From contig JALLAP010000012.1 in assembly GCA_036939355.1 (NCBI GenBank), forward strand, positions 1 to 64,000: DNA of 64,000 nucleotides, written 5' to 3'. The position numbers and the translations under genes were made by a program. The notes under the pieces are model-generated. The model had not been told where the DNA came from, searched no databases, and saw only the letters and a list, made by a program, of their open reading frames with translations. Position 1 is the stretch's first letter; every line of letters begins with the position of its first letter. This stretch comes from Thalassiosira profunda (lineage: Eukaryota; Bacillariophyta; Thalassiosirophyceae; Thalassiosirales; Thalassiosiraceae). This document shows positions 20,201 to 29,206 of the stretch, piece by piece.

Positions 20201-23200
20201 ATGGTCCGCGGCAACTGGCAAAGGCGCGTCGAGCGGACCGAAGCGGCGCGGGCCGAGCGGAAATTGCAAAAGGAGCTCCGACGCACCAAGCGCACCGAGT
20301 CGGCGGGGGAGGGCCTCGACCCCAAGGCGTCGTATCGACAGTTGGAGGAGTGGCTGGACGACAAGGGAGATGGGATAGGCGTGTCAAGGGAGGATGGCTT
20401 GGGGGGCAGGGAGGCGGTGACGCATGATGCAGGCGCGGACGGTGCATGTGCGTCGTCTCGCATCGCGGTGGATGTGTGGGTGGATGCTCGCCCAAAGAAT
20501 CGACCGGAGTATCTCCCCATAGCGGACGATCCATATGAGGATGATTTTGACGATGAGGGAGGGCGTAAAAAGGGCAAATCAAAGGGGAAACATAAGGAGC
20601 AGAAGGATCGAGGGGGCTTCAAAAAGAAGGGGAAGGCGCATCCCAACGCCAAGAACAAATCCACGGACGAGGGTGCCGGCAGGGAGAGAAGTGGTTCGAT
20701 CAACCGCAATGCCAAGGTGAAAGATCAGCGGTTGTGCGGACAAGAGTTCTTCTTCGGCAAGGAGAAGTGCAAGGGAACGCTGCAGCTTAAGCAGCAGAAG
20801 GGAGGGAGGAAGAGAAGCGGCAGTATCGGAGGCGAGGGCGACATTGGGTGCACCCTCCAACACTACCACCAACTGCCCAAAGTGAAGGGTAAAGGGAAGG
20901 GAGTGCCCCACACGCAGCCCATGACACTCTGTGCAGTCTTAAACGAAAAGCTTGCGCCCCATCACGTCCAGCACGGAGAAGGCAGCAGGCCAGTTGCATC
21001 TCTGCCCAACAAAGTGCGGGAAGCAGCTCTCAAATCTGCATACGATGCGGCTGTGGATGCAAACGCTGGATCTTTGGACATGCTGTATCACACACGATTG
21101 TTCGTGGAAAATAAGGTTGCCGTTGACTCCGGGGACGAGGACAGCGGCAGCGATGACAGCGTCAGCAGCTACGAACAAAACGATGGCAGCGAAGGCGACG
21201 GAGAAGACAGTCGTGGAGGAGGTCAGCGGACATCCAGCAGAGACAAAAAGAGCGCGGTACTTGAGGGCCTCGAGCGAATGCTGGAAAACGAGAAGCTTGA
21301 CTCAACATCACTCGTCTATCTAGCGATTCAAGGGGTTGTGATCTACGATCGGTATCGAGGAGGGCCCGTCTCTACAGATAGCGAAGAGCGGTTTCTGCTG
21401 TTTGGGAACGAAATTGAGGATGCAATTCCAGAGGCAGTTGATGCTGGTGGCGATCAGCCAATGAAAATTCACGAGCAACTCGGCCACCACTTGCTGGACG
21501 AGATATTGTCGTACTGCGATGACGAGAGTACCGGGATTCTGCCTCAAGTCTGCGCTACTTGGCGCGACGAGGTTGGGACGCGCTCTCCTCAGCTCTGGAG
21601 AATGCTTTTGAGTCGGCACGGCTGGCCATCGATTGTAACTGGAGAAGAAAATGAATCCCCGTCTGAGGCAGATGCCATGCAGGATCGAGACCAACGTCGC
21701 CGAGCCTTTATTTCTCATTACACCGCGGCTCGTGATGTTCGTGCCGTGGCAAACGCGTGCAATCACATGAATTGCGACGGCAGTCTTACCCAGAAGCTTG
21801 AAATGGAGGCTGCACTTCAAATCTACAAAGCGACCAACGGAGCTCCTGTGTTGGAAGGCCTCCAAGAAGGCCAAACTATTGACAACATGTCCCTGGTGGA
21901 AATCCCTTATTGCTTTGTCAAGGTCTGGTCTAGCACCTATGATGGCAAGAGCACAAGAGCCCTGGGGGCGTTTGGAGATTGCACACTTCGATTGTTTGAG
22001 GTCGTTCGTGGAACTAGTAGCGACGGGATCATCAAGTGTCGTCAGGTGGTGTGCGTCCGCGCATCTCCGCCATCAAGCTCGCGCAAGAAGGACAGCTGTA
22101 GATTGTGGAGCTGCGCTTTAGATGACAATGTGGTGGCCTGTTTCTTTGAGGAAGCTCGCGAGGAAGTACTGTACAGGGGCAACAATCACGACGCCGATGA
22201 TCAAATTCCTTGGTTGGTTGCAATCTCTCGAGAGGACATCATCTGTGCTGGAAACGAAGGAATGCTCGAAGATGAGTGCATCCAGTCCTTCGACCTTCGG
22301 GGGGTCGTTCTGGATTTCTTGTTGGGAAACGCATCTGGAGCGGGGTATGAACTGAGCGAAGGCCTGCATGATTTCCTCTCCAACGATGGACTTATGGACG
22401 ATGTGTACGTCGAAGTGACATCCACGCTGGTATCGTGCGGGATGGGCCATTTCCTCTTCCACGCTTACATCGCTGTGCCTTCTGGGGTCGAATCAACCAC
22501 TGGAAACAGGCTCTTCATCTTCTCCACAAAGAACGGCCGTATTGTCCAGAGCTTGCATTTGGAGGGGCATCGTGACTCTACAAAGCTATTCTCCTCGCGA
22601 CCACACAGGCGCCGTGCAAGTGCAACCACTCCCGCGGCTTACTGCACAAATGTAATGGTATCTGATCCAACCGTGCCGCTTCTGCAGCTATCCGTCGAGG
22701 TGATGAGGGATGGGACAGTCAATTTTCTGACGAGATCGATGATTGACCATGACGCCTTTGCTCCTTGGTCGAGAATGAAAGCTGCAATGACTTCCTCATA
22801 TGCGGTGTTCTCGACGAATCCCTTTTGGCACGGTCCACTGCTGCACTTCCAACGCCTGTGCACGAGCCTTGACGAGAGCTTGGATGGGCGTTTCCATACG
22901 ATTGAGATGCCTGGGCGCAATAGCAAGCTGCACAGCATGTTTGTCATACGAGAGCATTACGTTGCAGTCGTTGTTACGAATAGGCAAGCGGCGAATGGAG
23001 AAGAAGGAGACGACGACGACGCGATCGACGGGCATTGGTTTGGGGAGGACGAGGAGCAAACATCCACTGATATTGTCGTCTACCATCTCCCCACCCGAAC
23101 AGAAGTGTACCGAAGCCCGATTCCATCAGAAACTCTCTCACTGGATTGCGTTGGGGACACTCTGGCTGCCAATCTGTCTCATTTTGGATTTGCAATCACC

Positions 23201-23359
23201 GGAGGGAATGCGAGAGACGTTGGCAGGGCGGCCATTAGCGAAGGGCAGCTGGCATCTCCCTCAGGCAAGAATCCGAAAGGCAAGAAGAAGAGGCTGGCGT
23301 CGCTCGCGAGCGGAAGGAAAAAAGACGGCTTCGCCCGGGGCATGAGTTTGCGGGGTTAG
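20201..23359 (+). CDS. Large F-box protein
   Basis: A single 1,052-aa exon. The ATG at 20201 (MVRGNWQRRVERTEAA) was chosen; the frame's upstream extension begins only at a GTG. Residues 1-300 are charged and basic, with Lys/Gly-rich tracts (GRKKGKSKGKHKEQ). They include a Cys/His cluster, CGQEFFFGKEKCKG ... GCTLQHYH, that resembles a degenerate CCCH zinc finger. An acidic low-complexity stretch follows (DSGDEDSGSDDSVSS). The F-box-like motif is at about 419-476 (HHLLDEILSYCDDES, LPQVCATWRDEV, LWRMLLSRHGW). The C-terminal 550 residues contain repeated beta-strand-like segments and may form a propeller, but no WD signature is clear. The expected role is as an SCF ubiquitin-ligase receptor; the substrate is unknown. 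Confidence 0.7.
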   Translation: MVRGNWQRRVERTEAARAERKLQKELRRTKRTESAGEGLDPKASYRQLEEWLDDKGDGIGVSREDGLGGREAVTHDAGADGACASSRIAVDVWVDARPKNRPEYLPIADDPYEDDFDDEGGRKKGKSKGKHKEQKDRGGFKKKGKAHPNAKNKSTDEGAGRERSGSINRNAKVKDQRLCGQEFFFGKEKCKGTLQLKQQKGGRKRSGSIGGEGDIGCTLQHYHQLPKVKGKGKGVPHTQPMTLCAVLNEKLAPHHVQHGEGSRPVASLPNKVREAALKSAYDAAVDANAGSLDMLYHTRLFVENKVAVDSGDEDSGSDDSVSSYEQNDGSEGDGEDSRGGGQRTSSRDKKSAVLEGLERMLENEKLDSTSLVYLAIQGVVIYDRYRGGPVSTDSEERFLLFGNEIEDAIPEAVDAGGDQPMKIHEQLGHHLLDEILSYCDDESTGILPQVCATWRDEVGTRSPQLWRMLLSRHGWPSIVTGEENESPSEADAMQDRDQRRRAFISHYTAARDVRAVANACNHMNCDGSLTQKLEMEAALQIYKATNGAPVLEGLQEGQTIDNMSLVEIPYCFVKVWSSTYDGKSTRALGAFGDCTLRLFEVVRGTSSDGIIKCRQVVCVRASPPSSSRKKDSCRLWSCALDDNVVACFFEEAREEVLYRGNNHDADDQIPWLVAISREDIICAGNEGMLEDECIQSFDLRGVVLDFLLGNASGAGYELSEGLHDFLSNDGLMDDVYVEVTSTLVSCGMGHFLFHAYIAVPSGVESTTGNRLFIFSTKNGRIVQSLHLEGHRDSTKLFSSRPHRRRASATTPAAYCTNVMVSDPTVPLLQLSVEVMRDGTVNFLTRSMIDHDAFAPWSRMKAAMTSSYAVFSTNPFWHGPLLHFQRLCTSLDESLDGRFHTIEMPGRNSKLHSMFVIREHYVAVVVTNRQAANGEEGDDDDAIDGHWFGEDEEQTSTDIVVYHLPTRTEVYRSPIPSETLSLDCVGDTLAANLSHFGFAITGGNARDVGRAAISEGQLASPSGKNPKGKKKRLASLASGRKKDGFARGMSLRG

Positions 23360-23490
23360 CGTAGGCAATGCTTCTCAGAGGCATAGATCAATCAACACAA
23401 AGATTACTGGTATGAATTCTCCTCAGGAGTTAATCAGTCCACGCAGTTGCCAGTTCAGACCAAACACAGTACCACCAAGCTCCATCGCTC

Positions 23491-25455
23491 TCACACCGGG
23501 GTCGAAGAGGTCTCTCCATCATCCTTCTTCGTCCGCTTGCTGCTCGTGCCCTCTTCCTCCCCGTCGCCCTTCCTTTTGAGAGACTCCTCCAGCTCCTGCG
23601 CCTCCCGCTCCTGCTGGGCGATGGCCTCCTTCATCTTGCGCAGCCGCGCGGCGGCGTCGTCGTCTCCTCCGTCCCCGCCGGAGGATCCATTGGCCTCTCC
23701 GGACTTGGCGTCGGGCTTGTCGCCCTCATCCTGGGCCGGCGCGCGGTCCTGGGGGGCGTCGGTCGCAGTCCCGCCGCCTCCGCCTCCCATTGGGGTTCCT
23801 CCTCCGCTTCCAGGGCTCATCATTCCTCCACCGCCGCCGCCGCCGGTCATCATTCCTCCACCACCGAAGTTTCCGGAGGCTCCCTGCTGCTGCAACTGCT
23901 GCTGCTGGTAGAGGTTCATCATGAGCGTCGTCTCCTGGATCTCATTGAGGAGGTTCATGTGGTGGAGCTTGAGCATCTCGTAGTGCTGGTTCCTGTGGAA
24001 GGCAAATGGTACGGACTCGGTTAGCAAGTCTCGAGATAGCAAAGTGACCGGCGCTCCAAGTACAAGGGACACTTACGGGTTCACGGAAAGCCCCATGTTG
24101 CTCATGGGCTGCGGCATAGGGGCGGGGTTGGGCAAACCCATTCCTCCCATGCCGGCCATGGGATTAGGGTTAGGGTTCTTTCCACCCTGCTTTTCTTCCA
24201 TCCTTCGGTGTTGGATAACGCACGACCAGCAGATGAATGTGAGTATTCAGATCTCATTACTGGAGTTTGCCATCCACGAACATTTTCTCTGGCATTGCAA
24301 CATTGCAACAAATCTACTCACTTGCGGTAGTGGTCGGCCCTGGCGGCCTCGTACGCGGCCGCGGGCCCTCCCCCGACCATGGGGCGGTGGCCGGCACCGC
24401 CGGAGCCCTGGCTGCCGCCGCCTCCGCTCAGCATGTTCATGCCCAGGTTGTTTCCCATGCCCTGAACGCCGAAACCAAATCGAGTTGAATGTGTGAGAGA
24501 AGAGATTCATCAATCAGATAGATAGAGGAGAGAAGAGACAGTTGCCTCACCGCGCCCATGTTGCCCATCTGTATTGAGAGGAGATGGGAGAATAACGATA
24601 GAGTTTGGTTAGCGCACAACTTTCCAGGGAACCGACGAGATTTGCAATCGCCACGCAAATCACTCACGCCTCCCGCGTTCCCGGCCGCCTTTCCGCCGTC
24701 TCCGCCCCCTTCGCTCCCATCGTCCCCCGAGCCTTCCTCCCGTCCCCCGCCGAGCCGTCCGGACACCACGCGGACCCCGAGCCGCTCGAGCTCCAGCATC
24801 ACCCACTCCCTCGTGGGCTTCGGACGCATCGTAGACCTCCACGCCCGGGTCAACGCCTTGGCGCGGGCGCATTTCTCCTCGGCCTCGGCGTGAGGGAAGG
24901 TCCCGAGGGCGATGGTCTTGCCGGCCCACTGGTGTGGAGGGGCGGATGGGTGGAGGGTAGGTGCACATGATGTGAGAGTCGCGCGGTTGGAAGATACGCC
25001 GCGGAGGAAGCCGCCGCGAGGAGAGAGGATGACGGGGAGAGATGTGGACGGGTAGATAGTGTGAGTCGGCAGCAAATCGAATTCATAGGAATGCCGTGTG
25101 CGGTCATGGCCGGGTCATGGTCATCGAGTGTGGCATGTCCGTCGGGACGTCTCAAAATGCGATGTGGGTCGACGCCCACAAAACCGAGGCCGCCGGGAGG
25201 CAATAGCGTCGGTGGAGGATCAGGGGGGACCCATTCGACGCCCCACCGCCCATCGCAGCGCTGGGCTCGACGCAGCCGCGGGCGCATCCGCACCGGGGCT
25301 CATCAACTTCAACCTTCAAAATTCCAACGCAATCTAACACGCACCTTGACGTGCACCGCCTTCTTCGCGGCGCCGCCGCTGGGGTTGCTCCCGCCGCCAC
25401 CTCCGCCGCCGCCACCGCCGCCGCCCATCATGCCCATGTTCAACATGCCGTCCAT
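23491..25455 (-). CDS. Glycine/methionine-rich protein with AP2-like motif, six exons
   Basis: Exons (minus): 25455-25345, 24928-24668, 24568-24551, 24461-24322, 24202-24077 and 23992-23491. All junctions keep frame and give 385 aa. Exon 3 is an 18-nt microexon (MGNMGA). The N-terminus is MDGMLNMGMMGGGG. Residues about 32-100 (KKAVHVKWAGKTIALGTFP, AEAEEKCARAKALTRAWR, EWVMLELERLGVRVV) resemble the LGTFxTAEEAA strand-helix of AP2/ERF DNA-binding domains, though the match is only partial. The middle is Gly/Asn/Pro/Met-rich. Residues about 220-255 form a helix ending in a polyglutamine run (YQQQQLQQQ), and the tail is charged. A transcriptional regulator is plausible but not proven. Intron 1 (416 nt) is much longer than the others here. 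Confidence 0.65.
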
Positions 25456-26036
25456 CGTTACCGTGCTTTTGCTGCTGTTTGTGGGGGAGGGCTTGTTGTA
25501 AAATTTGCAAGTTGTTGTTGAGGTTGAGCAAAAGTTTAGCGGGCGAGTGCGCTAGCCCGCCTAACAAAGCCCCTCTGGCGGCTCGTTTGTTAGGAGGTGG
25601 GGCACATAGGTATGGGGAGCGCCCCCCTAAAGTACGGGTTCGGCCCGCTAATCCACAAGTTTTTTGATACCCTTCTCTTTCGGTCCAATCTCAAGCACAG
25701 ATCAAGCACTCTCTTTACCTTCCTGATGCGTTGTTGGCTCCTGATGTATGCAAGGACTATCTGTGTGCGTTTGTCCCGCAAAAGGTGTAAGCAGAGAATC
25801 CTATCGGTTTGCAACAAGGTATCTTGCCGCCAAACTATGTAGATGATTGCAACTCAAGCAGCCTCGTTGTCTCATTTTCAAGGTTATCTTGGTTAGCAGC
25901 TTCGGTCTTAGCGTGTTAGCGGGTCTCTATTGGTACAGCAACAGTCTCTTCATTGGATCTACATCATCTATGCGCATGCCTTCTGAGCGGCTTTCTCCCT
26001 CTAAGATGCTCTACTGCGGGCAGCCGATATGTCCAA
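25456..26036. other. Intergenic region carrying a MITE relative
   Basis: This region is the 5' flank of the minus-strand gene starting at 25455 and the 3' flank of the TLDc gene ending at 26037. It holds the inverted-repeat element at 25536-25651 and an AAATTTGCAAG word about 50 bp upstream of the 25455 start. The rest is AT-richer DNA with no supported gene. Confidence 0.5.
25536..25651. mobile_element. Degenerate MITE related to 19669-19850
   Basis: The ends TTAGCGGGC (25536-25544) and GCCCGCTAA (25643-25651) are inverted. Inside, CCTAACAAAGCCCC and GTTTGTTAGGAGGTGGGG match the core of the element at 19669-19850. Just beyond the right end is TCCACAAG, corresponding to the TCCCACAAG terminus of the intact copy, whereas the left outer terminus is lost. 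No target duplication is visible. It is read as an older, shortened member of the same family. Confidence 0.65.
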
Positions 26037-26882
26037 TCAGTCCTCGAAACCGTACACTTCGAACGCCACGACGGCAAAGTCCTCCTCGTCCTCGCGGGCA
26101 TGGGCGACCGTTCCGTGAGAGAAAGAGCGGTCAATGACGAGGCCGAGGCCGGCCTCCTCGTCGGTCAGGGAGAGGAGCTTGTCGCCGAGCCGGCACGCCT
26201 GCTTTAAGCCCCGCGCGGCCCTGCGGATCTCCACCCGCGGCACCTCCCGGCGCCCCTTGGACGGAGAGGCCGGGACGCGGTGGGCGTCGAAGTCGGCCGC
26301 CGACGCGGGCGAGGTGCCGAGCTCCTCGAGGCCCGGGAGGAAGGTGGGCGGGCTGGCCGGGCGCTTGGGCGCACGTTGTTGCGTATCCACGGAGAAGAGG
26401 AAGGCGCGGCTCGCCTTGTCGTCAGGACTTGCGGCCTTCCGTCCCGTCCAGGCGTCGGGGGCGTATCCTCCGACGATCTTCCCGGCGGCGGTCTTGGCCA
26501 CGACGATCGTCGGGCCGCGGCCGCGGACGCGGCGCATGAACTCACGGAAGGATGCACCGTCGCGCGACGAAACAAAGAGGCGAGCCCACGACGCGTCCTG
26601 GAGGGACCACGGCAGGCCCTCCTCGGCGATGGCGTCGACCATTTGCGGGGTCAGGAGGGGCGGGGAGGCGCGCAGGCTGTCGGCGTCGCCGTCCTCGATG
26701 CGGGAGGCGCCGCAACATGGGATTGACATGGCACTTTCGTCGTCGGAGGGGATGGGGACCGCTCCTCTCGCGTCGTCGGCGTCGGCGTCGAGGTCCTCAA
26801 AGAAGCCGAAGTCTTCGTCCATGCAGAACATGTAGTCCGTGGAGCGGGCCTCCTCCGTGGTGCTGGGTGTAGCCGCCGCCAT
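26037..26882 (-). CDS. TLDc-domain protein
   Basis: A single exon of 281 aa from the ATG at 26882 (MAAATPSTTEE). An acidic N-terminal 90 residues precede a TLDc domain covering about 100-281: WARLFVSSRDGASFREFM, then GPTIVVAKTAAGKIVGGYA and SRAFLFSV, then GLGLVIDRSFSHGTVAH and a final FAVVAFEVYGFED. These match the family pattern SSxxGxSFxxFxxxxxxxGPTxxVxxxxxGxxFGGxx ... GLGLxxDxxxxxGxS ... FxxxxxEVxGF. Known TLDc proteins (OXR1, NCOA7, TLDC2) bind and regulate the vacuolar V-ATPase and protect against oxidative damage; a similar role is inferred. An insertion of about 50 residues (RAPKRPASPP...) interrupts the domain. Confidence 0.8.
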   Translation of the reverse strand: MAAATPSTTEEARSTDYMFCMDEDFGFFEDLDADADDARGAVPIPSDDESAMSIPCCGASRIEDGDADSLRASPPLLTPQMVDAIAEEGLPWSLQDASWARLFVSSRDGASFREFMRRVRGRGPTIVVAKTAAGKIVGGYAPDAWTGRKAASPDDKASRAFLFSVDTQQRAPKRPASPPTFLPGLEELGTSPASAADFDAHRVPASPSKGRREVPRVEIRRAARGLKQACRLGDKLLSLTDEEAGLGLVIDRSFSHGTVAHAREDEEDFAVVAFEVYGFED

Positions 26883-27165
26883 GGTTGATTGCAATGCTAG
26901 GTGAACGTGAAATTGTGGCATTGTGCCCGTGCATTTTGGGGCGGCTCCAAAGAAAAGCTGCTGGTTGTCACGAAACCTTCGCAGCAGCGATCAGCCAACA
27001 AGAGGAATTAGTACTCAAGGCTACGGCGGACAAAATTAGTCACGGTCTCAATCCGTCACAGTGTGATCACGTGACTACCCCCGCCACCACAAGACAACAA
27101 AATAAAGAAGTTGCAACAAAGGCAAGGTGCACCTGTACCGACCTCCCCGCCGCCCCTCCACGACC

Positions 27166-27684
27166 ATGGCCGACGATCGGAAAGCCCGCCTCGCAGCCCT
27201 CGCCGCCCGGGCGGGGCGCGCTCAACCATCCCTCGGTGGCGGCGGCGGCGGCGATGGCGGCGGGGACGACCAGGATGCCGGCGAGGCCTCAAAGCCCACC
27301 CTTTCCTTCCGCAATTACGTGCCCAAAGATGCCTCGCTCGACGCGGCCGCGCCCCCGGAGGGCGCACTCCCCTCGAAGCGACAAAAGACCGGCGAGGGGG
27401 GCACCAAGGATCCCCCGCCCAAGTCGGCGCTCGAGGCGGCCCTCGCCAAGACCAGCCGGGAATCGCGGGAGGCCGCGGGCCAGAACGCGGGAACGGGGGG
27501 ATGGGCGGACGTCACCCCCGTCTCGACGCAGAAGGTGAACTGGGATTTGAAGCGGGACATCCAGCCCAAAATGGACAAGCTCGAACGAAGGACGCAGAGG
27601 GCCATCGTGGAATTGCTGCGGGAGCGATTGGAGAAGGAGGCGGCGGAGGGGGGCGGGGAGGCGGAGGACAGCGATTTGGATTGA
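27166..27684 (+). CDS. CCDC12: Pre-mRNA splicing factor CCDC12/cwf18
   Basis: A single exon of 172 aa. It shows the family signature end to end: N-terminal DRKARLAALAARAG, then KPTLSFRNYVPKD, then VNWDLKRDIQPKMDKLERRT followed by QRAIVELLRERLEKEA, with an acidic tail (EDSDLD). CCDC12 (cwf18 in fission yeast) is a component of the spliceosome around its catalytic activation. A poly-Gly insert at residues 24-35 is a local feature. The start is at 27166 (MADDRKARL); an in-frame extension upstream lacks an ATG. GTTGCAAC lies about 50 bp upstream. The length is typical for the family. Confidence 0.9.
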   Translation: MADDRKARLAALAARAGRAQPSLGGGGGGDGGGDDQDAGEASKPTLSFRNYVPKDASLDAAAPPEGALPSKRQKTGEGGTKDPPPKSALEAALAKTSRESREAAGQNAGTGGWADVTPVSTQKVNWDLKRDIQPKMDKLERRTQRAIVELLRERLEKEAAEGGGEAEDSDLD

Positions 27685-27863
27685 TGTGAATACACAACAC
27701 TGCTACATTCCACGCACATCAACATTTGCAATTAATGAGAGGGAGATGGGGGGAAGAAATTGTGTCTGCACCATGTTATCCCATGCCGAGAGGAGAGGGA
27801 TGAAGTCTCTTGCGGGGACATTTATCAAAGAGGACGGCCTCTATTAAAGGGGAGATATGGATA

Positions 27864-28697
27864 TCACACCTTCGTCTTGAATGTGACTGTCATATTGTCT
27901 CCGACGAGTTGATTTGTGATGACGAACCCGGCCGCCATGACCGACTCAATCTTATTTGGATGAAGGAACACCCACCTCCAATAACTCGCCACCGTATCGG
28001 ATTGCGACAAGAGGTAATGCAGCCAAGATTTGGCGAACAATTTGTACCCAGCCGGCGCCCGAAATTGCGCGTTCACGATTTCCTTTGCAGAATTCCTGTC
28101 CAAGTCGGCTTCGTATTGACACACCAAGCTCCCAACCTCGACCCGACCTCGGGCAGTTGGCTGCAAATGACTGGCGGTGTGTGATGGCTGCAGTCGAACC
28201 GAGCCATTGAGGCTGGATACTTCCACCTTCACTTCGCCAGCCGCACTCAATTTTTCCCGCGCTCTCGTTGACGATTCCTCGTGAGACTCTGTGCCGACCA
28301 CCCGCACGTCCGACCCCCCCAAAATATGTTGCACGAGATATGTGATCAACCTCTCCTTGCTGGTAAATGATTGACTCCTCGAAAACACAGCGCTCGTCCT
28401 GCCGCCAAAGGGACGCAGCCACGGGCGCAGGGGGTCGCTGGTCGAGTGCTCGATGAGCGTGCGACATTGGCCCAGATCCAGCGGGACGCCCAAGTGGAAA
28501 TTCTGCTGGAACACTTGGATTAGGTGTCGCACGACGTGCTCGTGAATGTGGCGGCCGCAGAGGCTGAAGCGGAAGATGTCCTCGGGGGAAAAGTACTTGT
28601 AGATCCTCGTGCCGACGTTTTCGAAGACGCGGACGTAGTCGAAGTCGTCCACCGTGGAGGAGGCGCCCTGCGGCGAGGAGCGCACGTCTCCGCTCAT
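27864..28697 (-). CDS. F-box-like protein of unknown function
   Basis: 277 aa from the ATG at 28697 (MSGDVRSSPQGAS). An F-box-like stretch sits near the N-terminus (VGTRIYKYFSPEDIFRFSL followed by CGRHIHEHVV). The rest has alternating beta-strand/helix character (VKVEVSSLNGSVRLQ, NAQFRAPAGYKLFAKSWLHYLL, MTVTFKTKV) but no recognised domain. The frame is open upstream to a GTG at 28721 only. An additional upstream exon cannot be excluded. SCF-type substrate recognition is a tentative inference from the F-box alone. Confidence 0.5.
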   Translation of the reverse strand: MSGDVRSSPQGASSTVDDFDYVRVFENVGTRIYKYFSPEDIFRFSLCGRHIHEHVVRHLIQVFQQNFHLGVPLDLGQCRTLIEHSTSDPLRPWLRPFGGRTSAVFSRSQSFTSKERLITYLVQHILGGSDVRVVGTESHEESSTRAREKLSAAGEVKVEVSSLNGSVRLQPSHTASHLQPTARGRVEVGSLVCQYEADLDRNSAKEIVNAQFRAPAGYKLFAKSWLHYLLSQSDTVASYWRWVFLHPNKIESVMAAGFVITNQLVGDNMTVTFKTKV

Positions 28698-29206
28698 CGC
28701 CGTCCAAGATGTGATGTCCACTTTGCCGTGCAGTGCGCACGCGAGTTTCCCGATGCTGCCTTGCGCCAGAGCTCCTCTACGATTCGCGGCGACGCGTCAC
28801 GCCGTCCCCAGGGGCTCCTGCTGCTGCGGTTGCCCTCGGGTTGTCGTGCCTCCTCGTCCGGCGCCGGGCGCTCTTCGCTCGCTCTTCCCTCTTCCATCCG
28901 CCCTTCTCGTACGTACATAGGTAGGTACCTACGTCTCTCTCAGCCCGAGGATGCCATCTCTATCTCTGGTCGAACTACTTGGATCCCGAGTCGTACTTAA
29001 GACCCCGTGACTGGCTACGATCAAGAAAACAACTGCCCAGCCCTGCCTGACATCGATGACTGTCGAACTCGTGAAGCCTTCTCCTCTTCCGCCCTCGCGC
29101 GCCGCGGCTCGCCCCCATGTCCATAAAATCGGCGACCTATCTGCAACGACCTTCCCCACAGCACACCTCTGTCCACCGCACTCTCCGCCCTCATACATAA
29201 TCGACC
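28698..29206. other. Divergent intergenic region
   Basis: This lies between a minus-strand and a plus-strand gene, so it probably contains both promoters. It has a perfect 12-bp palindrome GTAGGTACCTAC (28921-28932) beside TACGTACATAG, and TCTGCAACG about 70 bp before the ATG at 29207. Overlapping open frames on both strands are Arg/Ser/Pro-rich and not convincing. Confidence 0.45.
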
